DNA of 64,000 bases. Source: Paenibacillus hamazuiensis. GTDB taxonomy: Bacteria > Bacillota > Bacilli > Paenibacillales > NBRC-103111. The position numbers were made by a program, and so were the translations under genes. The DNA lies in contig NZ_JALRMO010000001.1 of the NCBI RefSeq assembly GCF_023276405.1, positions 2,976,001-3,040,000 of the forward strand, given 5' to 3'. Below are positions 44,429 through 52,607 of the stretch, in pieces. The notes beneath the pieces are model-generated. The model was not told the DNA's origin and did no database searches. It saw nothing but the letters and a program-made list of their open reading frames with translations. Position 1 is the first letter of the stretch. Every line of letters begins with the position of its first letter.

Positions 44429-46167
44429 ACTGGACTCAACTCCTGACAATATTTAGTGATTTCAGCCGGCAGGAACGGATTGCCGTTGTATTTCAGCAAG
44501 TTTTTGATTTTGTCGCCATAGCCGACGTTCAGCTTGATCAAGTTTGCCAGCTGTGCGGTCGCGTTGTTTTCGACAACGACGATTTGCTTCGCTTTTTCCA
44601 AATAAGGCTTCAACTCCGCAGCCGGGAACGGATGCAGCAAACGTACGGTAATGTGATTTGTTTTCACGCCCTGCTTCTCCAAGCGGCCTCTTGCTTCGTC
44701 GATCGTACCGCCTGTGGAGCCCATGCCGATGATCAAAATGTCCGGCTGCTCGTGAGGAGCGTCTACCAAGATCGGATTGTTCACCTTCACGTGCTTCAGC
44801 TTTTCCATCCGCTTATCCATCATCTTCTTGCGGTTCTCCGTGCTTTCGGACGGACGGCCTTCCTGGTCGTGCTCAACGCCGGTTACATGGTGGATGCCGT
44901 ATTTTTGGCCCGGAATAACGCGCTTGGAAACGCCGTCAGCCGTGAATTCATAGCGCTTGAACAGCTTGTTCTCTTCCAGCGCAGGAAGTTCGCCGGTTTG
45001 CAGTGCGCCGCGGTCGATGACGATTTTATTATAGTCAAGCAGCTCGCTGGATTGTTTACCGAGCGACAGCTGCAAGTCAGTGAGCAAAATGACCGGGCAT
45101 TGGTATTTCTCAGCCAGGTTGAACGCTTCAATCGTGTCGTAGAAGCATTCTTCAATAGTTGAAGGAGAGAGTACGATTTTCGGGATTTCGCCGTGCGTAC
45201 CGTAAATCATCGCATTTACGTCGGACTGTTCTTGCTTCGTCGGAAGACCCGTACTTGGACCGCCGCGCTGCGTATCTACGATAACAACAGGCGTTTCGGT
45301 CATACCCGCCAGGCCGATCGCTTCCATCATCAAGGAAAGACCAGGACCTGCAGAAGCCGTCATCGTACGCACGCCGCCGTAATTACCGCCGATAGCCATC
45401 GTAACGGCTGCGATTTCGTCTTCGGTTTGAATGACCGTTCCGCCGAACTTCGGCAGCACTTTAATCAAATATTCCATAATCTCGGAAGCCGGTGTAATCG
45501 GGTATGCAGGCATGAAACGGCAACCAGCCGCCACTGCGCCAAGTCCGATCGCATCGTTGCCGATGATGAACAGCTTTTGCTTGCCGTCCGCAGGCTCCAA
45601 TTGGAATTCCGGCAATGGACCGCCATTCAGCTCAAGCACGAATTCTGCCGCTTTGCGTACCGCTTCGATGTTCTTCTCAACGACAGCAGGACCTTTGCGT
45701 CCAAATTCTTCTTCCACCGCTTTATTGAATACTTCCAGCGGCAAACCGAGCAATGCCCAAGATGCGCCCGAAGCAGCCATATTTTTAAACAAGGATGTTC
45801 CGAGCTCTTCCGCGATTGCCGTAATCGGCACCGGGAACAGACGCGCTTTAATGCCTTCAGGTATAACCGGGTTAAATTTTGCGTCGGCGACGATAACCCC
45901 GTTTTCACGAAGCTCGTGTGCGTTCAGATCGATGGTTTCCTGGTCGAAAGCAACAAGGATGTCCAGATCGTCGGAAATTGCGCGAATCGGCTTTGTGCTG
46001 ATTCGGATTTTGTTATTCGTATGGCCGCCCTTGATCCGGGACGAGAAATGACGGTAGCCGTACAAATAATAACCCAGACGATTCAATGCGGTGGAGAAAA
46101 TTTTGTCGGTACTTTCCACGCCTTCCCCTTGCTGTCCACCGATCTTCCAAGATAATTGGCTAATCAC
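44416..46167 (-). CDS. korA: 2-oxoacid:ferredoxin oxidoreductase, alpha subunit with fused gamma domain
   Basis: 583 residues: an N-terminal gamma domain (to about 190, 'SWKIGGQQGEGVESTDKIFSTALNRLGYYLYGYRHFSSRIKGGHTNNKIRIS'), then the alpha TPP pyrimidine domain ('GNDAIGLGAVAAGCRFMPAYPITPASEIMEYL') and a CoA-binding end ('VNNPILVDAPHEQPDILIIGMGSTGGTIDEARGRLE'). The gamma-alpha fusion is the bacterial KorA layout. GTG at 46167 has AAGGAG nine bases upstream. It is translationally coupled to korB. Confidence 0.92.
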   Translation of the reverse strand: MISQLSWKIGGQQGEGVESTDKIFSTALNRLGYYLYGYRHFSSRIKGGHTNNKIRISTKPIRAISDDLDILVAFDQETIDLNAHELRENGVIVADAKFNPVIPEGIKARLFPVPITAIAEELGTSLFKNMAASGASWALLGLPLEVFNKAVEEEFGRKGPAVVEKNIEAVRKAAEFVLELNGGPLPEFQLEPADGKQKLFIIGNDAIGLGAVAAGCRFMPAYPITPASEIMEYLIKVLPKFGGTVIQTEDEIAAVTMAIGGNYGGVRTMTASAGPGLSLMMEAIGLAGMTETPVVIVDTQRGGPSTGLPTKQEQSDVNAMIYGTHGEIPKIVLSPSTIEECFYDTIEAFNLAEKYQCPVILLTDLQLSLGKQSSELLDYNKIVIDRGALQTGELPALEENKLFKRYEFTADGVSKRVIPGQKYGIHHVTGVEHDQEGRPSESTENRKKMMDKRMEKLKHVKVNNPILVDAPHEQPDILIIGMGSTGGTIDEARGRLEKQGVKTNHITVRLLHPFPAAELKPYLEKAKQIVVVENNATAQLANLIKLNVGYGDKIKNLLKYNGNPFLPAEITKYCQELSPVWQH

Positions 46168-46245
46168 CGTTGTCCACTCCTTTTGACATGTGCACTCACA
46201 TTAAACAACTGTTAAGTATGCCCTGCATGCGCTTCATAAAAACTT

Positions 46246-46273
46246 ATAATAAAAAATTTCTTTCAGTTGTCAC
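46246..46273 (-). promoter_or_regulatory. Candidate sigma-A promoter of korAB
   Basis: GTGACA, 16-base spacer, TATTAT on the minus strand, about 80 bases upstream of korA. Confidence 0.4.
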
Positions 46274-46410
46274 ACAAATTTTATGACTTTGCCGATCAAA
46301 AAGCAAGTATTTTCGTCTATTCCAAAACATAGTATTTTTAGATGAAATCGATATCGAATTGAGATCGTTTTTTGAAAGAAAAATCTCATTTTCAGAATCG
46401 TTGGTCAAGT

Positions 46411-47352
46411 TTACTCCGGAAGGTTTTTTTCCAGAAAGCGGTACCAGTTCCCCCATAAAAACGCTTCGATTTCCGAAGCTTTGTAATGCTTGCACAGCTC
46501 ATCAACCAGGTTCCCGTACCTCCCCGCATGCTCCAATCCATGAACCCATTCCTTAATTCCGTCAAAATCGGACCCGAAGCCAAGATGATCCGCGCCGCCG
46601 AGCGAGCAAACATGATCGATATGCCGCAAAATATCCGTTATCCGGGCCGGCCCTTCGCTGCGGACAAAATACGGAACAAAAGTGATGCCGATTGTGCCGT
46701 CCGCTTTAATGATCGCCTTAATTTGCTCATCGTTCAGATTTCGCGGGTGCGGGCATACGGCCAGCGCGTTGGAATGGGAAGCGATGAACGGTTTTTGCGA
46801 CAGTTCGGCGAGTTCCCAAAATCCTTTGACGGACAAGTGCGATACATCCAATATGATGCCCAAATCATTGCATTCCTTAATAAACTTTTTCCCCCGGAGC
46901 GTAAAGCCGCCTTTGCGAGGTTCCATAACCCCATCCGCCGCCCAATTCGCATAATTCCACGTGATTCCGGCGAACCTGACTCCAAGCTGATATACAATGC
47001 GCGCATACATTTCATTCCCCGCAAGCACATCCACGCCTTCCAAGGATAAAATCGCACCATGCCGTTCCTTGGTGAATACCGTTCTCAGATCGGATTGGTT
47101 TTTGATCAGCGAAACCATCCCTTTTCTTTGTACCTTGCGATAAAAAATATCTATATATTCGAGCAAATGTTCGAAACCGGGGCGCTCCAAAGCTTCCGGC
47201 AAAAATAACGCAAAAAACTGCACCTTCACCCCTGCTTCGGCCATCCGTTCGTAATTGACGTCCAAATCGGGCTCATCTTGATAAAAATCGAGCTTTCTAT
47301 TCACGAACATTTTCATCAGAGCGTCGCAATGCGCATCGATGATGGTTGGCAC
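46411..47352 (-). CDS. Membrane dipeptidase (peptidase M19 family)
   Basis: Zinc dipeptidase of the renal dipeptidase family. TIM-barrel metal sites: 'IIDAHCDALMKMF', 'SLEGVDVLAG', 'LDVSHLSVKGF', 'PFIASHSNALAVCPHPRN' and 'HLGFGSDFDGI'. No N-terminal signal is present, so it is likely cytoplasmic in spite of the family name. GTG at 47352 is preferred over ATG 47379, because GGGAGGGG lies just upstream of the GTG. 313 residues. It lies between SpoVS and the Kor operon. Physiological substrate unknown; D-amino acid dipeptides or peptidoglycan-derived peptides are possible. Confidence 0.9.
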   Translation of the reverse strand: MPTIIDAHCDALMKMFVNRKLDFYQDEPDLDVNYERMAEAGVKVQFFALFLPEALERPGFEHLLEYIDIFYRKVQRKGMVSLIKNQSDLRTVFTKERHGAILSLEGVDVLAGNEMYARIVYQLGVRFAGITWNYANWAADGVMEPRKGGFTLRGKKFIKECNDLGIILDVSHLSVKGFWELAELSQKPFIASHSNALAVCPHPRNLNDEQIKAIIKADGTIGITFVPYFVRSEGPARITDILRHIDHVCSLGGADHLGFGSDFDGIKEWVHGLEHAGRYGNLVDELCKHYKASEIEAFLWGNWYRFLEKNLPE

Positions 47353-47379
47353 TGGAATCCCCTCCCGCTGTTTAGGCAT

Positions 47380-47407
47380 AAAAAAACCTGTCTACAGGGT
47401 AAACAGG
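47380..47407 (-). terminator. Terminator of spoVS
   Basis: Minus-strand CCTGT/ACAGG stem with an 11-base loop followed by TTTTTTT. Confidence 0.75.
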
Positions 47408-47438
47408 CCTTAAGTATCTATAAAGTTGCATATAACCG

Positions 47439-47699
47439 TTACCTGGGCTCCACGATGAGCTTTATTGCCGTACGGTCTTCTCCGTCGATGACGATATCCG
47501 TAAATGCTGGAACACAAATCAAATCAACCCCGCTTGGAGCTACAAATCCTCGTGCAATCGCTACCGCTTTGATTGCCTGGTTGAGAGCACCCGCGCCGAT
47601 TGCCTGGAGTTCGGCTGCTCCGCGTTCACGCAGCACCCCTGCTAATGCGCCCGCAACGGAGTTCGGATTGGACTTTGCTGATACTTTTAATACTTCCAT
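47439..47699 (-). CDS. spoVS: Stage V sporulation protein S
   Basis: 86-residue member of the highly conserved SpoVS family (Alba-like fold), needed in B. subtilis for coat assembly and spore core dehydration and acting on septation. The whole protein matches the expected pattern: 'MEVLKVSAKSNPNSVAGALAGVLRERG...LQAIGAGALNQAIKAVAIARGFVAPSGVDLICVPAFTDIVIDGEDRTAIKLIVEPR'. A GAGGAGG SD precedes the ATG. A perfect sigma-H type promoter lies upstream (47746-47773), so it should be switched on at the start of sporulation. It follows ymdB, as in Bacillus. Confidence 0.97.
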   Translation of the reverse strand: MEVLKVSAKSNPNSVAGALAGVLRERGAAELQAIGAGALNQAIKAVAIARGFVAPSGVDLICVPAFTDIVIDGEDRTAIKLIVEPR

Positions 47700-47745
47700 G
47701 TAAAGTACCTCCTCGGGAATGTTGATGAATTCCAGTACTAATCAT

Positions 47746-47773
47746 ATTCTAGAGCCCAATTATTAATTCCTTC
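47746..47773 (-). promoter_or_regulatory. Sigma-H promoter of spoVS
   Basis: GAAGGAATT, 14-base spacer, AGAAT on the minus strand matches the RWAGGAXXT-N14-HGAAT consensus at every position. It lies about 50 bases before the spoVS ATG. B. subtilis spoVS is also sigma-H dependent. Confidence 0.85.
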
Positions 47774-47831
47774 TTCCCGAGAAGGTATTTTCTAAAAATT
47801 TAGAATGATGCGTCAATTTGTCGGCTGTTCT

Positions 47832-48623
47832 TTAATCAAACAGCACGTCCTCTTCGTAAATCCGGATCGTTTCCATTTTTTTGGCCAGTCCCGAAGCGTC
47901 GAGTTCGATAAATACGGCATGAAAATGCCATTTTCCTTCGTCGACAACGAATCGGACCGGCAGTCCCGTGCGGAATTTCTGAAGGACGCTTTGCCTCTCC
48001 ATTCCCAAAATGCCGTCTCTCGGACCGACCATCCCGACATCGGTAATATATGCGGTGCCTTGCGGCAGTATGCGCTCGTCATGCGTCTGTACATGCGTAT
48101 GGGTGCCGACGACCGCCGAAACGCGGCCATCCAAATGCCAGCCCATCGCCAGCTTCTCGCTTGTCGCCTCCGCATGAAAATCGACGAGTATATATTTGTA
48201 TTTTTTCTTCCATTCATTTAAAATGTCGTCCGCTTTCTGGAAAGGACAGTCGAGCGGCGGCAAAAATGTCCGGCCCTGCAAATTGATAAGTGCCAGCTCT
48301 CCATCCTTGTTTTTGATCACCGTACAGCCTCGGCCCGGTGTCCCTTTCGGAAAGTTCGCCGGACGAATGAGCCTATCTTCGCTGTCGATGAAATCGAAAA
48401 TTTCCTTTTGGTCCCACGTATGGTTTCCCATCGTAATCCCGTGAACGCCCGAATCGAAAAACTCCTTGACGATGCTGGAATTGATGCCGCGGCCGCCGGC
48501 GGCGTTTTCTCCATTCACGATCACCATATGAGGCGAATATTTCGCCTTCAATTTCGGCAGCATCTGTTTAAGCGCATTACGGCCGACCGCGCCGACTATG
48601 TCTCCAATAAATAAAACCTTAAT
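47832..48623 (-). CDS. ymdB: YmdB, metallophosphoesterase (2',3'-cAMP phosphodiesterase)
   Basis: Cyclic-nucleotide phosphodiesterase that in B. subtilis controls biofilm versus motility fate. The metal-binding motifs are complete: 'VLFIGDIVG', 'VNGENAAGGRG', 'GNHTWDQKEIFDFI', 'LINLQGRTFLPPLD', 'DFHAEATSEK' and 'VVGTHTHVQTHD'. The first ATG in frame (48563) would cut off the first metal ligand. The only codon that fits the family start (M-x-V/I-L-F-I-G-D) is an ATT at 48623, nine bases after AGGAGGAG. That gives 263 residues, matching Bacillus YmdB. A palindromic repeat lies just before the SD. Order rny-ymdB-spoVS as in Bacillus. Confidence 0.88.
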   Translation of the reverse strand: MKVLFIGDIVGAVGRNALKQMLPKLKAKYSPHMVIVNGENAAGGRGINSSIVKEFFDSGVHGITMGNHTWDQKEIFDFIDSEDRLIRPANFPKGTPGRGCTVIKNKDGELALINLQGRTFLPPLDCPFQKADDILNEWKKKYKYILVDFHAEATSEKLAMGWHLDGRVSAVVGTHTHVQTHDERILPQGTAYITDVGMVGPRDGILGMERQSVLQKFRTGLPVRFVVDEGKWHFHAVFIELDASGLAKKMETIRIYEEDVLFD

Positions 48624-48644
48624 AACTCTTCTCCTCCTAAAGTG

Positions 48645-48703
48645 TCCCCCAAAAGTGAAGCGCTCCTCCGAAGCTTACTCCTGTTACTTTTGGGGGAGCC
48701 CCC
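48645..48703. repeat. Dispersed palindromic element, copy B
   Basis: Ends TCCCCCAAAAGT/ACTTTTGGGGGA are perfectly complementary over 12 bases. Same outer arms and 59-base length as copy A at 4246-4304, with a largely different loop. It lies between rny and ymdB; on the minus strand it ends a few bases before the ymdB SD. Confidence 0.8.
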
Positions 48704-48743
48704 GATATTAGTTCCGTTAATTCAAAAACATTCATACAACGTG

Positions 48744-48770
48744 AAAAAGTGGCCGAATCAGCCACTTTTT
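48744..48770 (-). terminator. Terminator of rny
   Basis: AAAAAGTGGC/GCCACTTTTT stem with a 7-base loop, symmetrical and thus usable on both strands. It lies 14 bases after the rny stop. Confidence 0.8.
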
Positions 48771-48783
48771 CATCATACACTTG

Positions 48784-50334
48784 TTATTTAGCGTATTCAA
48801 CCGCTCTTGTTTCGCGAATGACCGTCACTTTAATATGACCGGGATAGTCAAGTTCGCTTTCGATCTTCTTCGTAATGTCGCGTGCAAGGCGGAACGCTTC
48901 CGTATCGTCGATCTTGTCAGGCTGCACCATGACGCGGACTTCGCGTCCTGCCTGAATCGCGTACGATTTCTCGACGCCTTCGAACGATTCCGAAATGTCC
49001 TCGAGTTTCTCCAAACGTTTGATATACGTTTCGAGCGTCTCTCTTCTTGCCCCCGGTCTTGCCGCAGATAAAGCGTCGGCGGCTCCGACCAGCATCGCGA
49101 TGACGGAAGTTGCTTCGACATCGCCGTGATGCGATGCGATGCTGTTGACAACGACCGGGTGTTCCTTGTATTTCTTGGCGATCTCTACGCCGATTTCCAC
49201 GTGCGATCCTTCCACCTCATGGTCCAGTGCTTTACCGATATCATGCAGGAGCCCGGCACGTTTCGCCAATGTCACGTCTTCTCCAAGCTCTCCGGCCATC
49301 AAACCGGTTAAATAAGCAACTTCCATGGAATGCTTCAGCACGTTTTGGCCGTAGCTTGTTCTGAACTTCAGTCTGCCCAAAATCTTGATCAGATCCGGGT
49401 GCAAACCGTGAACCCCTGTTTCGAAAGTGGCCTGCTCTCCGTATTCGCGAATACGCTCGTCCACTTCCTTGCGGGATTTCTCTACCATCTCTTCGATACG
49501 GGCCGGATGAATCCGACCGTCCGCAACGAGCTTTTCCAAAGACGTACGGGCAATTTCACGTCGGATCGGGTCAAACCCGGATAAAATAACCGCTTCCGGC
49601 GTGTCGTCGATAATCAGGTCGATGCCTGTCAACGTCTCCAGCGCGCGGATATTACGGCCTTCACGACCGATAATTCGGCCTTTCATCTCTTCGTTCGGCA
49701 GCGCAACGACGGAAACCGTCGTTTCCGCCACATGATCCGCAGCGCATCTTTGAATGGCCAACGTGATAATATCTCTTGCCTTTTTGTCGCCTTCTTCTTT
49801 AGCTTGCTGCTCCAGCTCCTTGATCAGCTGTGCCGTTTCATGGCGCACTTCCTGCTCGACGTTCGTCAAAATAATTTGCTTCGCTTCCTCCGTCGTTAAA
49901 CCGGAAATCCGCTCAAGTTCGGCAACCTGAGCTTTGTACAACTGATCGATTTGAGCTTGGGTTTCTTCGATACGTTTCTCTTTGTTGGCGACCTGCTCTT
50001 CTTTTTTCTCAAGAGATTCTAATTTTTTATCCAGCGATTCCTCTTTTTGCAACAATCGTCTCTCTTGTCGTTGAATTTCATTCCGACGCTCACGAATGTC
50101 TTTTTCAGCTTCGGTCCGGAGCTTGTGAATTTCGTCTTTCGCTTCAAGAACCGATTCTTTCTTCAGCGCTTCGGCTTCTTTCTTGGCCGCTTCCTTAATT
50201 TGCTCGGCTGCGTGCTCAGCGCTGGAAATTTTCGCCTCTGCAAGAGATTTGCGGATAAAATAACCAATCCCTAAGCATAGTACACCAACAACGAGAATGA
50301 TTACGACCCAGATGCCAAGTGTCATCCAGTTCAC
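48784..50334 (-). CDS. rny: Ribonuclease Y
   Basis: Membrane-anchored endoribonuclease that starts mRNA decay in Firmicutes. N-terminal membrane helix (about 5-25), a long coiled coil (about 30-200, e.g. '[50 protein letters not shown]'), a KH domain ('[27 protein letters not shown]') and an HD domain with '[23 protein letters not shown]'. 516 residues against about 520 in B. subtilis. It works with RicA, which is also encoded here. Candidate promoter at 50499-50528. Confidence 0.97.
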   Translation of the reverse strand: MNWMTLGIWVVIILVVGVLCLGIGYFIRKSLAEAKISSAEHAAEQIKEAAKKEAEALKKESVLEAKDEIHKLRTEAEKDIRERRNEIQRQERRLLQKEESLDKKLESLEKKEEQVANKEKRIEETQAQIDQLYKAQVAELERISGLTTEEAKQIILTNVEQEVRHETAQLIKELEQQAKEEGDKKARDIITLAIQRCAADHVAETTVSVVALPNEEMKGRIIGREGRNIRALETLTGIDLIIDDTPEAVILSGFDPIRREIARTSLEKLVADGRIHPARIEEMVEKSRKEVDERIREYGEQATFETGVHGLHPDLIKILGRLKFRTSYGQNVLKHSMEVAYLTGLMAGELGEDVTLAKRAGLLHDIGKALDHEVEGSHVEIGVEIAKKYKEHPVVVNSIASHHGDVEATSVIAMLVGAADALSAARPGARRETLETYIKRLEKLEDISESFEGVEKSYAIQAGREVRVMVQPDKIDDTEAFRLARDITKKIESELDYPGHIKVTVIRETRAVEYAK

Positions 50335-50498
50335 CTCCTCGTTGATTCTCCAAGGGGTAAGCTTGGGATAAATCGGTTTTTTAATCCGTTTCCATTACGC
50401 TTACATTACATTTCACGAAAATAAAGTAAAAATTGGCGATTTTACTTTCCGAATCCTATAAAATGGGTAGGGATTCGTGTATAAAAATATACAATATT

Positions 50499-50528
50499 AT
50501 TTTATATTTTGCTTGAGAACATTGTCAA
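50499..50528 (-). promoter_or_regulatory. Candidate sigma-A promoter of rny
   Basis: Consensus TTGACA, then TATAAA at 16 or TAAAAT at 18 bases, on the minus strand. The 165-base leader includes a GAATCC/GGATTC hairpin. Confidence 0.65.
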
Positions 50529-50590
50529 GCGCTTCAAAATTCCAGTCGCCTTTTGCCTCTGTTTATTCATGTCATTAATAATTAATCTGA

Positions 50591-51292
50591 TTAATCAAAT
50601 TCAATTTCATCTGCATGCTCATCTTCGTCCGAATGCTGTTTATTCGCATGCAGGTTTTTTACCACTTGCGAAACAACACTGCCCGGGTACCCTCTTCGCA
50701 GAAGGAACGCCGCGATCTTCCTCTTCGCTTCACGCGACTGGTCGCTGCTGCGGTTCCATCTTTTCAAAGCCAGCTCGAGCGCTTGCTCATATTCGGTTTC
50801 AGGATCGATCTTTTGCAGCGCTTCCGTCGCCAGTTCCTTCGGGATCCCTTTGTGCAGCAGCTCCTGACGAACATACAATCTCCCTTTTTTTTGCGACATC
50901 ACCCGTTGCTTCGTTAAGGAAACGGCATATTCGTAATCGTTAATATACCCCTCTGCCTTGAGACGCCGAATGATTTCTCGAGAAATTTCAGGATCGTAAC
51001 CTTTGCCTGCAAGGCGCGATTGCAGCTCCTGCTCCGTCCGCAGCCGTCTCGATAACGCAAGGATGGCGGTTCGGTACGCCCGCTGAAGCTCATCCGCCTT
51101 TAATATTTGTTCGATCTGCCCGATATCCACAGCCGTGCCTTTAAACAGCTTATATTTGATTAATGTATCCTCATAAACTGAAAAAGCATATTTATCTTCA
51201 ATGTAAATATTGTACCTTTCCTGCTGCTTTTCTTGCTTCTCGACCTTGGAAATCACTCCGCTTGGCTTGTCCACTTGCTGATCCTGATTCAT
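50591..51292 (-). CDS. recX: Regulatory protein RecX
   Basis: RecA modulator that caps or remodels RecA filaments. Three-helix RecX repeats are visible: 'AYRTAILALSRRLRTEQELQSRLAGKGYDPEISREIIRRLKAEGYINDYEYAVSLTKQRVMSQKKGRLYVRQELLHKGIPKELATEALQKI' and a third repeat 'AKRKIAAFLLRRGYPGSVVSQVVKNL'. 233 residues, with a poorly conserved N-terminal extension and an acidic tail. ATG 51292 (GGAGAGG upstream) is preferred over 51307. It lies directly after recA beyond an intercistronic hairpin, so it should be made at lower level in the SOS response. Confidence 0.92.
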   Translation of the reverse strand: MNQDQQVDKPSGVISKVEKQEKQQERYNIYIEDKYAFSVYEDTLIKYKLFKGTAVDIGQIEQILKADELQRAYRTAILALSRRLRTEQELQSRLAGKGYDPEISREIIRRLKAEGYINDYEYAVSLTKQRVMSQKKGRLYVRQELLHKGIPKELATEALQKIDPETEYEQALELALKRWNRSSDQSREAKRKIAAFLLRRGYPGSVVSQVVKNLHANKQHSDEDEHADEIEFD

Positions 51293-51311
51293 TAAAAACC
51301 TCTCCAATAGT

Positions 51312-51344
51312 GAAAAGCACCTTTAACATATCTTAAAGGTGCTT
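51312..51344 (-). terminator. Intercistronic terminator between recA and recX
   Basis: Minus-strand AAGCACCTTTAA/TTAAAGGTGCTT, 12 base pairs, followed by only a short T tract (TTTC). Read-through would give reduced recX expression. Confidence 0.7.
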
Positions 51345-51371
51345 CACGTTTACTTAGATTGTAAATTACGT

Positions 51372-52427
51372 TTATTCAAATGCAGCCAACAAATCGTCTT
51401 CGTTCTCTTCTTCCTCTTCATCTTGATTCGGACCCACGGTCGTGATCAAATTGCTGTTCTCGCGGATCTTCTTCTCGATCGCGTCGGCGATATGCGGATT
51501 CTCCTTCAAAAACTGCTTCGCATTTTCGCGGCCTTGGCCGAGTCTTTCGTTATTGTAAGAATACCAAGCTCCACTCTTCACGATAACGTCCATCTCGGTG
51601 GCGATGTCTACGATGCTGCCTTCGCGAGAGATGCCTTCCCCGTACATGATGTCGATATCCGCTTGTTTGAAAGGAGGCGCCACCTTGTTTTTGACGACCT
51701 TGATTCTCGTCCGGTTACCGACCATATCGTTGCCTTGTTTGATTGTTTCAACGCGGCGCACATCCAAACGGACCGAAGAGTAAAACTTGAGCGCGCGTCC
51801 GCCCGGAGTCGTTTCCGGGTTACCGAACATGACGCCGACTTTTTCACGCAGTTGGTTAATGAAAATTGCGATAACTTTGGACTTATTGATCGCACCGGAC
51901 AATTTGCGGAGCGCCTGCGACATCAGGCGGGCCTGCAGGCCGACGTGAGAGTCGCCCATCTCCCCTTCGATTTCGGCTTTCGGCACGAGGGCGGCTACGG
52001 AGTCGATGACGATAATATCGACGGCTCCGCTGCGTACGAGTGCTTCGGCGATTTCGAGCGCCTGCTCGCCGGTATCCGGTTGGGACAGCAGAAGCTCATC
52101 TATGTTGATGCCCAGATTTTTCGCGTAAACCGGGTCAAGCGCGTGTTCCGCATCGATGAAAGCGGCTTGTCCGCCGGCTTTTTGCACTTCGGCAATCGCA
52201 TGGAGCGCAACCGTTGTTTTACCCGAAGATTCCGGTCCGTAAATCTCAATAATTCTGCCACGCGGGAAACCGCCGATGCCAAGCGCGATATCGAGGGCGA
52301 GCGAGCCGCTCGGAATCGTTTCAACTTGCATATGGGTGGATTCGCCGAGTTTCATGATCGACCCTTTGCCGAATTGCTTCTCAATTTGCCGAAGGGCCAT
52401 TTCCAGTGCTGCGCGACGGTCTGTCAA
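51372..52427 (-). CDS. recA: Recombinase RecA
   Basis: Strand-exchange ATPase and SOS co-protease. Walker A is 'GPESSGKTT', Walker B is '[23 protein letters not shown]', and the loops L1/L2 follow ('[37 protein letters not shown]'). The TTG at 52427 is chosen: AAGGAAG lies eight bases upstream and it gives '[29 protein letters not shown]', aligned with B. subtilis RecA. The ATG at 52448 lies upstream of that SD and adds seven residues. 351 residues with an acidic tail. A sigma-A promoter and an SOS box precede it. Order cinA-recA-recX as usual in Firmicutes. Confidence 0.97.
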   Translation of the reverse strand: MTDRRAALEMALRQIEKQFGKGSIMKLGESTHMQVETIPSGSLALDIALGIGGFPRGRIIEIYGPESSGKTTVALHAIAEVQKAGGQAAFIDAEHALDPVYAKNLGINIDELLLSQPDTGEQALEIAEALVRSGAVDIIVIDSVAALVPKAEIEGEMGDSHVGLQARLMSQALRKLSGAINKSKVIAIFINQLREKVGVMFGNPETTPGGRALKFYSSVRLDVRRVETIKQGNDMVGNRTRIKVVKNKVAPPFKQADIDIMYGEGISREGSIVDIATEMDVIVKSGAWYSYNNERLGQGRENAKQFLKENPHIADAIEKKIRENSNLITTVGPNQDEEEEENEDDLLAAFE

Positions 52428-52458
52428 AACACTCACTTCCTTTTTCATTTATAAGTAT

Positions 52459-52487
52459 ATAATACCTTCTTTTTCGGACATTGCCAA
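52459..52487 (-). promoter_or_regulatory. Sigma-A promoter of recA
   Basis: TTGGCA, 17-base spacer, TATTAT on the minus strand, about 30 bases before the TTG start. The SOS box lies immediately upstream. Confidence 0.75.
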
Positions 52488-52496
52488 GTATTTTTT

Positions 52497-52510
52497 CGAA
52501 CATACATTCG
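52497..52510. promoter_or_regulatory. LexA/DinR SOS box of recA
   Basis: CGAACATACATTCG, one base from the Gram-positive CGAAC-N4-GTTCG palindrome, just upstream of the -35 box of recA. Confidence 0.85.
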
Positions 52511-52521
52511 CTTTTTTTGGC

Positions 52522-52561
52522 AAAATAAAAACCGTAACCAAGTTAGCGACTCGTTACGGTT
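52522..52561 (-). terminator. Terminator of cinA
   Basis: Minus-strand AACCGTAAC/GTTACGGTT with a 14-base loop, followed by TTTATTTT, so recA is separated from cinA by a terminator. Confidence 0.75.
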
Positions 52562-52607
52562 CTTCCGTTTCATCAAATATACCACAATTTCCGTTTTTTT
52601 GCAACGC

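Noticed and set aside
45193-46155. Plus-strand frame of 320 codons antisense to korA
   Set aside because: No recognisable domain; korA on the other strand is unmistakable.
50399-50480. Riboswitch in the long rny leader
   Set aside because: The leader has a hairpin but no recognisable riboswitch core or expression platform.
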